From: UBA7672 sp964529555 | Lineage (GTDB): Bacteria > Pseudomonadota > Alphaproteobacteria > Caulobacterales > Hyphomonadaceae | Assembly: GCA_964529555.1 (NCBI GenBank) | Contig: CAZGWV010000001.1 | Location: 89,556 to 153,555, forward strand | Direction: 5' to 3' | Length of the DNA: 64,000 nt | In this document: in pieces, positions 1-8,647 of the stretch | Layout: every line of letters begins with the position of its first letter | Numbering within the stretch: the first letter of the stretch is position 1 | Program-made: the position numbers and the translations under genes | The notes under the pieces: model-generated | What the model saw: the letters and a program-made list of their open reading frames with translations, nothing else | Told to the model about the DNA's origin: nothing | The model's database searches: none

Positions 1-350
1 ATTGTTGCACTGACGCCAAAGCCAGCGACTTCCACCGACCCGAGCGCTTTGAGGAAGCCACTCGCAATCTTTACGCCAAGCCCGCCGCGATTCTCCAACC
101 GGCTGATGATCTCAGTTATCACCCCCGCCGCGGACGTCTTGCCTTCAAGATTGGCAAACACCGGAAACCAGCCATTGCGTGGGTTGGATTCGACGTGCCG
201 CATGAGGCTCGTTTTGCCGACTCGCCGGGGCGAGACCAGAAGCAGATTTTGACCGCCATCGATCGCCTTCCAAAAGCGCTCGACCTCTGTCTTGCGGCCG
301 AAGAAGTCATCGCCCGTAACAGGCGAACCAGTTTTGATTGTTGCAGCCAC
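1..350 (-). CDS. AAA-type ATPase, N-terminal part (runs off left edge)
   Basis: A minus-strand frame stays open to the window edge and reads as a P-loop ATPase. The translation contains GDDFFGRKTEVERFWKAI, then LLLVSPRRVGKTSL, a Walker A P-loop of the kind seen in AAA_16/archaeal-type ATPases. After that comes RHVESNPRNGWFPVFANLEG, where the second strand of the ATPase core normally lies. I chose the GTG at 350 because a GGGGG ribosome-binding site sits 5 nt upstream; an ATG at 488 in the same frame is possible. Only about 115 residues are visible, so Walker B and any C-terminal effector domain are missing. It lies at the outer end of the mobile element and is probably element cargo. The family call is inferred from the P-loop context only. 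Confidence 0.6.
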   Translation of the reverse strand, partial: MAATIKTGSPVTGDDFFGRKTEVERFWKAIDGGQNLLLVSPRRVGKTSLMRHVESNPRNGWFPVFANLEGKTSAAGVITEIISRLENRGGLGVKIASGFLKALGSVEVAGFGVSAT

Positions 351-488
351 AGCATCCCCCAAAAAGCTCGCTGCAACACTAGTGGCGACTCGGCTGCCAC
401 TCCAAGCGCATTCCCGCGCAGAGCGTTGGTCCTGGCCTATCGTTAGAGCTGGGCGCCCATGGGCATGGGCGCCGGTGATGGCGAGCAT

Positions 489-734
489 GCGCCGGCGGCG
501 GGGTGGTGCTGGGGTGCTGGTGCTGGCGGGGTGGTGGCGGGTTGGCTGGCGGCGGTGGGGAGGGGGAGCGGTGGAGTGCAAGATTAAGCACCTACGGTGC
601 GCCGGGCCTTACGGCCCTGTCTACACATAGAAAAATCCACCGTGGATTAGCCTCATGCGTGCCGTGGATTGGCAGCGCTCGTTGAAGGGGTGCAAGCGGT
701 AGACGCGAGCATTCTGAAAGCGATGCTCATCGCC
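489..734. other. G-rich non-coding stretch before the relaxase
   Basis: No convincing gene. Bases 489-575 form a strongly strand-asymmetric G-rich tract with many runs of three to six G on the plus strand, which could form G-quadruplexes. It is followed by three short inverted repeats (see the oriT candidate). A TTG at 669 would extend the relaxase upstream, but this reading adds a stretch without family resemblance. Confidence 0.5.
588..648. other. Candidate origin of transfer (oriT)
   Basis: Three inverted repeats stand side by side directly upstream of the relaxase gene: GCACC-TAC-GGTGC (588-600), GGGCC-TTAC-GGCCC (604-617) and AATCCAC-C-GTGGATT (634-648). Mobilisation nucleases commonly nick a hairpin-flanked site next to their own gene, so this is the natural oriT candidate. 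The nick position cannot be read from sequence alone. The first two hairpins have no T-run behind them, which argues against plain terminators. Confidence 0.4.
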
Positions 735-2699
735 ATGACGCGGCGTGAAAACGAGTTCGAACTGAAGGCTGGAAGGACGAAGCGCGACCGTGCTCCGCGC
801 CTGCGCGCCGTCCGCGCCGCGGTGTGGAAGGCGACACAGAAGCCGCGCTCCTCCGGGCCGAAACCCAAGCAGTCCAGCGTGCGGGCGCACGTCGCCCCCG
901 GCTCGAAATCCCGCTCGCGGCCGGTGTTCGCAGCCAGCCGCCGCGTCGTGGTGAAAATGCGCTATGTCGGAAATGCCGGGATCAAGGGCGCACCGCTCCG
1001 CGCGCATGTCGCCTATCTGTCGCGGGAGACGGCCGGCCGCGCGCAGGACCCGACCCGTTCGGTGGACTATCTCTCCCGCGAAGGGGGCGCCGGCGAGACG
1101 AACTACTCATTCTTCGACCGGGCGAATGCCGGCGTTGACGCCCGAGCCGTCACCGCCGGCTGGGCCGACGATCCGCGTCACTTCCGCATGATCGTCAGTC
1201 CCGAAGACGGGGAGGCGCTGGGTGACCTGAAGCCGTTCATCCGCGAGCTGATGGCGGGGCTGGAAGCCAAGCTCGGGACGAAGCTGGAATGGCTCGCCGT
1301 CAACCATCATGACACCGACAATCCGCACACCCATGTCCTGATCCGGGGGAGGCGGCCGGACGGGAAGGAGCTCTTCATTCCGTCCCGCCTCATCACATCC
1401 GGCATCCGCGAGCACGCCCAGAAGATCGTCACCCGCGTCCTGGGACCGAGGGTGGAGCTGGACCTCGCCAGAGAACGGTTCAACGAGATCGACCGGAAGG
1501 CGGTCACCTCCCTCGACCGGGAGCTGTTGGCGGCGGCCGAGAGAGGGCTGATCACGCCGGCCCGGCCGGATCTGGCGGCGCGGCTAGAGCGGCTGGAGGG
1601 CTGGGGTTTGGCCGAGCGTCGCATGACGGGATGGCGGCTGGCGTCCGGTCTCGCCTCCCGTCTCAAATCCATTGCCGAGCACGATGCGGTGGAGCGCGCG
1701 GTCGCGGCCGTCCGGCAGGGAAGGGACCCGCAGCTGCTGCTGGAGGCGGATCGGTCAGCTCCCGTTCTGGGCGAGCTTGTGCATCTCGGTCCGAGTGACG
1801 AATTCGGCGACAAGTGGCTGGCGGTCGTCGAGACCGGCGCCGGCGAACTGCGCTACGCCCGGTTAGAGAAGGCGGACGATCTTGCCATCCTGACCGGCGC
1901 ACAGCCCGGCGCCATGGTGACGATCACGCCCAACGAGCCGGCGATCCGGCCCTCGGACAAAGCCGTCGCGCGGGTCGCAGCGAAGACGGGCGGCGTCTAC
2001 TCGCCGGAAGCTCACGCCGGGCTGGAGCCTCACGTCGATCGTCGCATCCTCGACGCCAATGTCCGTCGGCTTGAGGTCATGCGCAGGCTGGGGCTTATCC
2101 AGCGTTCCGCCAACGGGGAGTTCAATGTCGGTGACAACCACCTTTCCACCGCGCTGAAGTTCGAGGAGCGGCTGGTGCACCGGGCGCCGTTCTCGGCTCA
2201 GGTCGCGAGCTACTGGTCGCTCGGCGAGCAGGTCGATGCGCTTGGGCCGACGCAACTCGATCGGGTTCTCGCAGGCGAAGCGCATGGCCCGGCAGGCGAG
2301 GGGCCTGTCGCCAGAGACTTCCAGCAGGCGTTGCAGCAGCGGCGGCTGTTCCTGATCGAACGGGGCTGGCTGGGCGGCGACGAACAGACACTATCACGGC
2401 AGGCGCTTCAGCGACTCGCCGTGCTGGAACTCTCGGCGCAGGCCAAAGATCTGTCGAAGGGACTGGGCGTGCCGGTGCTGACCTACGCCGCGCATCGCGT
2501 CTCGGGCGTCTATGCGCGCCGGATCGACCTCGCCCAGGGCCGCATGGCGCTGATCGTCGGTCAGCGGCAGGCCAACCTCGTGCTATGGCGGCCCGCGCTG
2601 GAACGGTTAGGCGGCCGACAGGTCGAAGGTGTCATGCGTGGGAGAGGGCTGTCGTGGAGTCTATCGCGTGGAATGGGAATAGGTCTCGGCGGCAGCTAG
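735..2699 (+). CDS. VirD2-like relaxase with DUF3363-type C-terminal region
   Basis: Mobilisation relaxase of the VirD2/DUF3363 type, about 654 residues from the ATG at 735. It would nick one strand at oriT and stay covalently bound to the 5' end. The HUH-type metal site is visible as HHDTDNPHTHVLIRG, roughly residue 190. The N-terminus after the chosen start (MTRRENEFELKAGR) is basic, as in relatives. The DUF3363-like half follows from about residue 260 and shows no second catalytic motif that I can name. The frame opens earlier with a TTG at 669, but the ATG at 735 fits the family better. It sits beside an HTH protein and an integrase, so the unit is an integrative mobilisable element. No coupling protein or type IV secretion genes are in view; they may lie left of the window. 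Confidence 0.85.
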   Translation: MTRRENEFELKAGRTKRDRAPRLRAVRAAVWKATQKPRSSGPKPKQSSVRAHVAPGSKSRSRPVFAASRRVVVKMRYVGNAGIKGAPLRAHVAYLSRETAGRAQDPTRSVDYLSREGGAGETNYSFFDRANAGVDARAVTAGWADDPRHFRMIVSPEDGEALGDLKPFIRELMAGLEAKLGTKLEWLAVNHHDTDNPHTHVLIRGRRPDGKELFIPSRLITSGIREHAQKIVTRVLGPRVELDLARERFNEIDRKAVTSLDRELLAAAERGLITPARPDLAARLERLEGWGLAERRMTGWRLASGLASRLKSIAEHDAVERAVAAVRQGRDPQLLLEADRSAPVLGELVHLGPSDEFGDKWLAVVETGAGELRYARLEKADDLAILTGAQPGAMVTITPNEPAIRPSDKAVARVAAKTGGVYSPEAHAGLEPHVDRRILDANVRRLEVMRRLGLIQRSANGEFNVGDNHLSTALKFEERLVHRAPFSAQVASYWSLGEQVDALGPTQLDRVLAGEAHGPAGEGPVARDFQQALQQRRLFLIERGWLGGDEQTLSRQALQRLAVLELSAQAKDLSKGLGVPVLTYAAHRVSGVYARRIDLAQGRMALIVGQRQANLVLWRPALERLGGRQVEGVMRGRGLSWSLSRGMGIGLGGS

Positions 2700-2845
2700 T
2701 GTCGATATCCAAGTCAAGAGCCAGTTGAGAGACGCGCGGCGAATCCACGGCAAATTCAGCTCTGAGGCAGATGACACTGACTAAGTGCAAGTGTGAGGTT
2801 TGCACGGTTGAATGCTTTGAACGCTCCGGATTGTATCCATAGGAG

Positions 2846-3457
2846 ATGCAGGAGCGTCAGGTGCATTTACGGCAAAGATCATCGCAAAGAAGCAAGTCGG
2901 TTCCTCAATTGGACTTGTTTGACGTTGGCGCGCGCGCCGGCGCGATCAACAACCGGCGCGCACCTGATGGTACGGCTGAGCGTATCCACCAACAACGTTC
3001 TCTTTCGCTTGTCGCCGTCGATGCGGACGTCACAAGTAATAACGATGGCGCTCCTCTCGAACCGGCAATTCGAAAGTCGCTTGACCTTCCATCTGCCAAA
3101 TCGCGGCGTGATACTGGCATACGGACTATCTCGGTCGAAGATATGCCGAGCTACTCCGATCTTGATCACGAGATGGTTCAAATGTCCCTGGAAACACTGC
3201 CTGCGGAAAGGGTTTGGTTCACATACTCGGCAGTACAGCAATGCTTTGGTGTTTCTCGCGCAACGATCGCTCGCCGGATGAAAGAGGGATTGATCCCAGG
3301 AATACGGTTCCTCGGCGCCAACGTTTTGGAGGATGGTCCGGTGAGACGTTTTAACCGGATCCAGCTTCACTGGCTTCTCTTGGCAGTGAGGGCGCCAAAA
3401 TTCCAACATACGGAGCGATCCATCTCCAATCTACGGCGGCGTGTCGTCATCTCTTGA
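2846..3457 (+). CDS. Helix-turn-helix protein of the mobile element
   Basis: A 203-residue protein preceded by AGGAG. The recognisable part is the C-terminal third: FTYSAVQQCFGVSRATIARR, then a KEGLIPGIRF wing-like segment, which looks like the winged helix-turn-helix of excisionases and element regulators. The first 110 residues are polar, low in motifs and unrecognised. It ends convergently with the integrase and overlaps its 3' end by 27 bp. The position suggests control of excision or transfer genes, which is inference. A competing open frame from 2793 covers the same DNA but lacks any recognisable domain. Confidence 0.6.
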   Translation: MQERQVHLRQRSSQRSKSVPQLDLFDVGARAGAINNRRAPDGTAERIHQQRSLSLVAVDADVTSNNDGAPLEPAIRKSLDLPSAKSRRDTGIRTISVEDMPSYSDLDHEMVQMSLETLPAERVWFTYSAVQQCFGVSRATIARRMKEGLIPGIRFLGANVLEDGPVRRFNRIQLHWLLLAVRAPKFQHTERSISNLRRRVVIS

Positions 3458-4699
3458 CGCAGCTCCGTCATCTCGTTCGAGAAAATCAGCGTACTCCTGC
3501 ATCATCTTGGCTCGCTTTACGAAGTGATCGGTTCGCAGGTATGCGCGCTCGACATCCGATCCACCGATCTGGTGGGCCAATGCGGTCTCTGCGATTTCGC
3601 GTGGATAGTCGGTGCATTCGGCGGCCCACACGCGGAATGTGGATCGCAGACCGTGCGGCACAGCTTGTAGACCCATGCGCCGCATTGTTGCGGAGAGTGT
3701 CATATCGGAGAGTGGAACCCCGCATTTTGCGGAGAGGAACACGAGATCACAAGTCGTATCGCGAGGCAGGCGTTTGAGAAGCTTAGTCGCCTGCCGTGAC
3801 AAGGGTACGCGATGCTCGCGGCCAGCCTTCATACGTTCGGGTGGTACCGTCCAGACCGCTTCGTCAAGATCAATTTCCGACCAGCGGGCGCCTCGCGCTT
3901 CGCTGCTACGCGCCAATGTGAACAACACAAACTCGAGACATCGGGCGCCGTTCCCTTGAACTTGCCGAAGGTGCTTGAGAAAGGCCGCCGCATTTCGCCA
4001 ATCGATGGCCTCGTGGTGTTTCACTGGTTTCACTTTTCGCAGTTGCTTGGGGCTTGGCAACATCAGTTCAAGGTGCGTCTTCCATCGAGCAGGGTTGTTT
4101 GTGGTGCGATAGCCGCCGGCAATCGCCCAATCGAGCACCGCTTCGATCCGCCCCCGTAACCGTTGCGCCGTTTCCATCTTTGTCGCCCACAGATGTTCGG
4201 TATTGGGCTTGGTAGGATCAGCTAGGATTTTAATGACATGACTGGTGTGAATCTCTTCGACTGAAAGGCTGCCGACGACAGGATAGGCGTAGGTTTTGAG
4301 GCTGGATCGCCACACCTCTGCGCCTTTGGGTCCGCGCCAGCTGGGTTCCTGCAGCGCAATATAGGACTTGGCCGCAGACTCGAAGGTCATGATTTCCTTA
4401 GTTGCCTGACGGTTGCGTCGCTCAGCCTTGGCTGCCTCGATTGGATCGATGCCCAGTCGAACAGAGGCGCGGGCTCGCTTGGCGCTCTCCCTCGCTTCCT
4501 TGAGACTCACCGCGGGATAGGGCCCGAGTCCCATGTCCCGTCGCCTCCCATCGGGCATGGTGATCCGTAGTATCCAGGACCGGCTACCAGGGGTGTCGAC
4601 ATTGAGTGCGAGGCCTGGCACGCCGCCAACCGGATAGAAGCCGGGAGTGGTTTGGCGGTGAATCCACTTCGCGCTTCTTTCAAGTGCGATTCTAGGCAT
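3431..4699 (-). CDS. int: Tyrosine site-specific integrase (P4/DUF4102 type)
   Basis: A 422-residue tyrosine recombinase that would integrate and excise the element. The N-terminal arm-binding domain (DUF4102-like) includes MPDGRRRDMGLGPYPAVSL. The core-binding SAM-like domain follows near residues 105-200. The catalytic domain carries the first Arg in ARSSEARGARWSEID, the HGLRSTFRVWA box, the second His in ETALAHQIGG and the nucleophilic Tyr in ERAYLRTD, so all main catalytic positions are present. The ATG at 4699 gives the usual MPRIAL start; the frame opens at 4774. Its 3' end overlaps the HTH gene on the other strand. Housekeeping genes begin just to the right, so the element boundary should lie between 4700 and 4996. 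Confidence 0.93.
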   Translation of the reverse strand: MPRIALERSAKWIHRQTTPGFYPVGGVPGLALNVDTPGSRSWILRITMPDGRRRDMGLGPYPAVSLKEARESAKRARASVRLGIDPIEAAKAERRNRQATKEIMTFESAAKSYIALQEPSWRGPKGAEVWRSSLKTYAYPVVGSLSVEEIHTSHVIKILADPTKPNTEHLWATKMETAQRLRGRIEAVLDWAIAGGYRTTNNPARWKTHLELMLPSPKQLRKVKPVKHHEAIDWRNAAAFLKHLRQVQGNGARCLEFVLFTLARSSEARGARWSEIDLDEAVWTVPPERMKAGREHRVPLSRQATKLLKRLPRDTTCDLVFLSAKCGVPLSDMTLSATMRRMGLQAVPHGLRSTFRVWAAECTDYPREIAETALAHQIGGSDVERAYLRTDHFVKRAKMMQEYADFLERDDGAASRDDDTPP

Positions 4700-4853
4700 G
4701 TTGCGCCGGCCTCCACCATTCTTGGCTCCCTTCAACTCTCCCAACAATCGGCGTGCCATGCTGCGGTCCGGCATGAAACGGCATGAGACGGTCGATTGTG
4801 GTACATGTCTGATTTTGCCCAGATAGTGCTACGATGTGCGATGTACTGAAATG

Positions 4854-4887
4854 GTGCGCCCTTGGACCTCGGCTCCACCAATCTTCC
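4854..4887 (+). other. Possible attachment-site remnant (tRNA/tmRNA-like 3' tail)
   Basis: The 297 bp between the integrase start and yggT hold no gene. Within them GACCTCGGCTCCACCA resembles the 3' acceptor end of a tRNA or tmRNA gene. P4-type integrases often use such ends as attachment sites. No T-loop or further tRNA structure precedes it, so at most a short att duplicate is present. Weak evidence. Confidence 0.2.
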
Positions 4888-4996
4888 CCTTCAGATTGCC
4901 GTGTTTGGCTGGAACTCGCGGGTTTTCCATTTGTAAACGCGGCGGGGGCCATTAGTGGTGGGCACGGGCGTTGCCCACCCCTCGCGCGGAGATAGC

Positions 4997-5299
4997 ATGC
5001 TCGCGGTACTCGATATTGTTCGGATCGTGATCCAGCTGCTGATGCTGGTGCTGATCGTGCAGGCGATCCTGTCCTGGCTGCTGGTGTTCAATGTCGTGAA
5101 CGGGCGCAACCAGGTCGTGCGGACGATCTGGCAGTTCACGCATGCGCTGACGGAGCCGATGCTGAAGCCGATCCGGCGCGTGGTGAAGCCGATCAACGGG
5201 CTCGATCTTTCGCCGCTGATCCTGATCCTGCTGCTGATCCTCGTGGACCGGCTGCTGATCTATTACGTCTATCCGATGTTCCTGCCGTCGGTGCTTTGA
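4997..5299 (+). CDS. yggT: YggT family membrane protein
   Basis: A 100-residue YggT-family protein with two hydrophobic segments, at about residues 5-30 and 70-95. Between them is TEPMLKPIRRVVKP, the family's conserved basic loop. The ATG at 4997 has GGAGAT upstream and is better than the earlier in-frame GTG. YggT proteins are thought to influence membrane or division-related processes, but the exact role is not settled. The stop overlaps the TTG start of the next gene (TTGA), and the run continues into folD, a common alphaproteobacterial order. Confidence 0.9.
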   Translation: MLAVLDIVRIVIQLLMLVLIVQAILSWLLVFNVVNGRNQVVRTIWQFTHALTEPMLKPIRRVVKPINGLDLSPLILILLLILVDRLLIYYVYPMFLPSVL

Positions 5300-5631
5300 C
5301 CGCCGGCGCGGGCGCTGGAGCGGTCTGGCGCCTGGTTGCGGGCGGGGCGGAGCTTCGTGTGCGGGCGCAGCCGGGGGCGTCGCGGGATGCGATCGAGGGG
5401 GTAGGCGAGGACGCGGCGGGGCAGCGTTTCCTGAAAGTCCGGGTGCGGGCGATTGCCGAGAAGGGCAAGGCCAATACCGCCGTGGAACTGGTGCTCGCGA
5501 AGGCGCTGGGTGTTCCCAAATCGGCGGTTTCTGTCGAGAAGGGCGAAACGCAGCGCATCAAGACCGTGCGAATCTCCGCCGATGCGTCTATAGCAGCGGC
5601 GCTTGAGACCCTGACGGGAGTGACCCAATGA
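5296..5631 (+). CDS. yggU: DUF167 (YggU) family protein
   Basis: A 111-residue DUF167 protein. The family signature is clear: RVRAQPGASRDAIEG near the N-terminus, then LKVRVRAIAEKGKANTA and a C-terminal KSAVSVEKGETQRIKTVRI. It starts with TTG overlapping the yggT stop by 4 nt and ends with an ATGA overlap with folD, so all three are translationally coupled. The biochemical role of the family is unknown. Confidence 0.92.
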   Translation: MTAGAGAGAVWRLVAGGAELRVRAQPGASRDAIEGVGEDAAGQRFLKVRVRAIAEKGKANTAVELVLAKALGVPKSAVSVEKGETQRIKTVRISADASIAAALETLTGVTQ

Positions 5632-6521
5632 CGGCGCAACTGATCGACGGAAAGATCGTTTCCGAAAAGGTGCGCGCGGGCGTTGCGGCGGCGGTGGCGA
5701 AACTGCCGGGCAAGCCGTGTCTGGCCGTGGTGCTGGTGGGCGATGATCCGGCCAGCGCGATCTATGTGAAATCCAAGGGCGAGAAGACCGAAGCGGCGGG
5801 CATGCGCTCGATCACGAAGCGCTTTCCGGCGAGCGCCACGCAGGCCGAGATCGAGGCGGAACTGAGCGCGCTGAGCGGGGACGCAGAGGTGGATGGCATA
5901 TTGTTGCAGCTGCCGCTGCCGAAGGGGCTGGATGAGGCGAGCGCGCTTGCGTGCATCGACCCGAGGAAGGATGTCGATGGGCTGACGGAGCTGTCGGCCG
6001 GGCGGCTGGTGCTGGGCAAGCCGGGGCTGCGGCCGTGTACGCCGGTGGGCTGCGTGATCATGGCGAAGCATGCGCTGGGCGATGATCTGTCCGGGAAGAA
6101 TGTCGTGGTGATCGGGCGCTCGATCCTGGTCGGCAAGCCGGTATCGCTGTTGTTCCTTGCAGAGAACTGCACGGTGACCATCGCGCATTCGAGGACGGCG
6201 GATCTCAAGGCGCTGTGCCGGACGGCGGATATTCTCGTGCCGGCGGTGGGACGACCGGAGATGGTGCGCGGCGACTGGGTGAAGCCGGGCGCTGTGGTGA
6301 TCGATGTGGGCATCAACCGCATTCCGGCGCCGGAGAAGGGCGAGGGCAAGACGCGCGTGGTGGGCGATGCGCACTTTGCCGAATGCATGGAGACTGCGGG
6401 ATGGGTGACGCCCGTTCCGGGCGGCGTTGGCCTGATGACGGTGGCGTGCCTGTTGCGGAATACGGTGCTGGCCGCTTGCGCGCGGCGCGGGTGGGATGTT
6501 CCCAAAGAGCTCGACGCCTGA
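5628..6521 (+). CDS. folD: Bifunctional methylenetetrahydrofolate dehydrogenase / methenyl-THF cyclohydrolase
   Basis: FolD, 297 residues, the usual length. It oxidises 5,10-methylene-THF to methenyl-THF with NADP and hydrolyses that to 10-formyl-THF in the cytoplasm. Visible motifs are the catalytic lysine in YVKSKGEKTEAAGM, the LLQLPLPKG substrate loop, the DPRKDVDGL segment and the Rossmann nucleotide-binding loop VVVIGRSILVGKPVS. The C-terminus has TPVPGGVGLMT. The start ATG overlaps the yggU stop. The product feeds purine and formyl-Met synthesis. Confidence 0.98.
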   Translation: MTAQLIDGKIVSEKVRAGVAAAVAKLPGKPCLAVVLVGDDPASAIYVKSKGEKTEAAGMRSITKRFPASATQAEIEAELSALSGDAEVDGILLQLPLPKGLDEASALACIDPRKDVDGLTELSAGRLVLGKPGLRPCTPVGCVIMAKHALGDDLSGKNVVVIGRSILVGKPVSLLFLAENCTVTIAHSRTADLKALCRTADILVPAVGRPEMVRGDWVKPGAVVIDVGINRIPAPEKGEGKTRVVGDAHFAECMETAGWVTPVPGGVGLMTVACLLRNTVLAACARRGWDVPKELDA

Positions 6522-6527
6522 TTTGGC

Positions 6528-6761
6528 ATGAGCCTGTTCGACGATCTCTGGGCTGCTCAGGAAGGCCGCTGCGCCCTATGTGGCGAGGCCATGCCGAAAG
6601 GGCGGTTCGACGTTCCGCATGCAACGGTGTGGAAGAAGAAGCGGCCGAGCTTCGATCACATCCGCCCACGCAACAAGGGCGGCGGCGACGAGCCTTCCAA
6701 CCTTCAGCTCGCCCATGCGGAGTGCAACTGGCGCAAGGGCGACAGTTGGTCGCCGGGTTGA
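6528..6761 (+). CDS. Small HNH endonuclease domain protein
   Basis: A 77-residue protein that is essentially one HNH domain. CALCGEAM supplies a single zinc-type Cys pair; SFDHIRPRNKGGGDEPSNLQ is the DH...N core, and LAHAECNWRKGD is the final helix with its conserved His and Asn. It begins 6 nt after folD and probably shares its transcript. Free-standing small HNH proteins of this sort are common in alphaproteobacteria near housekeeping genes; their substrate is unknown. Nothing ties it to a defence or mobile system here. Confidence 0.8.
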   Translation: MSLFDDLWAAQEGRCALCGEAMPKGRFDVPHATVWKKKRPSFDHIRPRNKGGGDEPSNLQLAHAECNWRKGDSWSPG

Positions 6762-6764
6762 GCG

Positions 6765-7415
6765 TCAGGCGGCGGCGGGCGCCTTGAGCTTGCCGATCAC
6801 CCACCGCGCCACGCGCCAGCCGAGCAGGATGGCGAGAATGGTCGCGTGGATCAGCGGGTCGCCATAGATGATTTTCACCATCAGGAGATTGTGTGCGACC
6901 GCGAGGATGGCGAGCGGATAGATCAGCCAGTGCAGCCTGTCCCACGTTTTACGGCCGAGGCGGCGGATCATGCTGTTGTTCGAGGTGATCGCCAGCGGCA
7001 TCATCAGCACGAGCGCGGCCATGCCGAGCATGATGTAGGTGCGCAGGACCATGTCCTCCCACAGGAGGGCGAGGTTCCAGTCCTTGTCGAGCCACAGATA
7101 GGCGATCATGTGCAGCGCCGCGTAGAAGAACGCCGCAAGGCCGATGCGCCGGCGGATCAGCACGATCGGCGCCCAGCCTGTGATGTCGCGGATCGGCGAG
7201 ATGGCGAGCGTGACCAGCAGGATGCGGATCGCCGTGTCGCCGAGGAAGTGATGGATGTAGGCGACCGGATCGGTTCCCATCGCATCCGAGAACGGGTCGG
7301 TCAGGACCTGGAAGAACTGCCACGCGATGAAGGCGAACGGCGCCACGAGCGCCGCCAGCGTCAGCGGCTTCATCCAGTGCTTGCCGAACGCGCGGAGAAG
7401 GGCGCTGTGGGCCAT
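6765..7415 (-). CDS. msrQ: Haem-binding membrane subunit of methionine sulfoxide reductase MsrQ
   Basis: MsrQ, 216 residues, a haem b membrane protein of the ferric-reductase-like family. It passes electrons from the quinone pool to periplasmic MsrP. Five to six membrane segments are visible. Likely haem-ligand histidines include those in FYAALHMIAYLW and RLHWLIYPLAILAVAHNLL. The gene lies 25 bp after msrP on the same strand, so the two form an operon. It ends 3 bp from the convergent HNH gene. Confidence 0.95.
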   Translation of the reverse strand: MAHSALLRAFGKHWMKPLTLAALVAPFAFIAWQFFQVLTDPFSDAMGTDPVAYIHHFLGDTAIRILLVTLAISPIRDITGWAPIVLIRRRIGLAAFFYAALHMIAYLWLDKDWNLALLWEDMVLRTYIMLGMAALVLMMPLAITSNNSMIRRLGRKTWDRLHWLIYPLAILAVAHNLLMVKIIYGDPLIHATILAILLGWRVARWVIGKLKAPAAA

Positions 7416-7440
7416 GCTGCGTGCGCCTGTCCTGCCTGCC

Positions 7441-8415
7441 CTAGTGATACTTGATGAGGTCGATGCCTTCGTAGAGATAGGCGACCTGCTTCTCGTATCC
7501 GTTGAACATTTCCGTATTGCGCTGCGGGTTGAAGCCGCCGACGCCGAGCACGCGCTCGCGCGTCTGGCTCCAGCGCGGGTGGGCGCGGTTGGGATTCACG
7601 TTGGAATAGAAACCGTACTCGCGCGGGTTGGCGGCGTTCCAGGCTGTCGGCGGCTGTGCGGTGGTGAAGCGGATGGTGGCGACGGATTTCGCGCCCTTGT
7701 AGCCGTATTTCCACGGGAGGACCGTGCGGATCGGGGCGCCGTTCTGCTGCTTGAGCGATTTGCCGTAGGCGCCGACGGCGAAGAAGGCGAGATCGTTCTT
7801 CGCTTCGTTGAGGTGGAGCGCTTCGGAATAGGGCCAGTCGAGGCCGCCATAGGAGAGGCCGACCATCGCCTTGCGGTCTACGTGCGTGAGGAACTGGGCG
7901 TATTTCGCGTCGGCCTTGGGCTTCAGCCTGGAGAGGACCGGCCACATCGGCACGCCGATCCACGGCACCACCATCGACCAGCGCTCGACACAGCGATGGC
8001 GATAGACGCGCTCTTCCAGCGCCGAATAGTCGATCAGGCTGGCGAGGTCGTATGTGCCGGGCGCGTCCGTCTCGCCCTCGACGGTGATCTTCCAGCCGGA
8101 GACGTCCATCTTGCCCGCGTGGCGGGCGGGGTCGTCCTTGTTGAGGCCGAACTCGTAGAAATTGCAGTACGTGTTGAAGTCCTGCTCGGCGGCATGTGCA
8201 TCGGCGATCGTGTAGGCGGATTTTTTGGCGGTGAGCGCGGCGCCGGCGGCGGCCTGGGGCGTCTGGGCGAAGGCGGGCAGGCCGCCGAGAAGGGCGGCGG
8301 TTCCGCCAAAGCCGGCTGCGGCGAGAAACTCGCGGCGGCGCAGATAGACGCCATGCGGCGTCATCTCGCTGCGCAGGTCCTGATAGTCAGCGTTGCGGCG
8401 GAACTTCAGCTCCAT
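7441..8415 (-). CDS. msrP: Periplasmic protein-methionine-sulfoxide reductase, molybdenum subunit
   Basis: MsrP (YedY), 324 residues, a molybdopterin enzyme that repairs oxidised methionines in the periplasm. A Tat signal is visible (LRRREFLAAAGFGG). The molybdenum-ligand cysteine is in YRHRCVERWSMVVPWIG. The C-terminal half contains the typical LPWKYGYKGAKS segment. I placed the start at the ATG at 8415 (MELKFRRNADY), which has AGGAGAA upstream; the frame opens at 8457. It is transcribed first, with msrQ downstream. Confidence 0.96.
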   Translation of the reverse strand: MELKFRRNADYQDLRSEMTPHGVYLRRREFLAAAGFGGTAALLGGLPAFAQTPQAAAGAALTAKKSAYTIADAHAAEQDFNTYCNFYEFGLNKDDPARHAGKMDVSGWKITVEGETDAPGTYDLASLIDYSALEERVYRHRCVERWSMVVPWIGVPMWPVLSRLKPKADAKYAQFLTHVDRKAMVGLSYGGLDWPYSEALHLNEAKNDLAFFAVGAYGKSLKQQNGAPIRTVLPWKYGYKGAKSVATIRFTTAQPPTAWNAANPREYGFYSNVNPNRAHPRWSQTRERVLGVGGFNPQRNTEMFNGYEKQVAYLYEGIDLIKYH

Positions 8416-8647
8416 CTCGCGTTCTCCTGCCTGTCTTTGTCCTGGTCTTCTACGCATATTCTAGCGCGGCCGATCACCTGGCGCGACCCAACCGTACATA
8501 AGCAGTACGCGGCGCGAGGCCAAACCGTTACACCTCCTCGTGAGCGAAGAACGCAGGCCAAATGGCCGCTAATCGGGTGTTCAGGCCTGTGCGTGCTAGC
8601 TTCCTGCGTCGGGACAGGCGTTTTCGACGTGATTCGGAGGGGTTGAC

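Noticed and set aside
4820..4900. A complete tRNA gene at the integrase boundary
   Set aside because: Only a tail-like GGCTCCACCA is present; no T-loop, anticodon arm or acceptor partner can be drawn.
7327..8646. Plus-strand frame of over 400 codons opposite msrP-msrQ
   Set aside because: Shadow; both minus-strand genes are well-conserved families.
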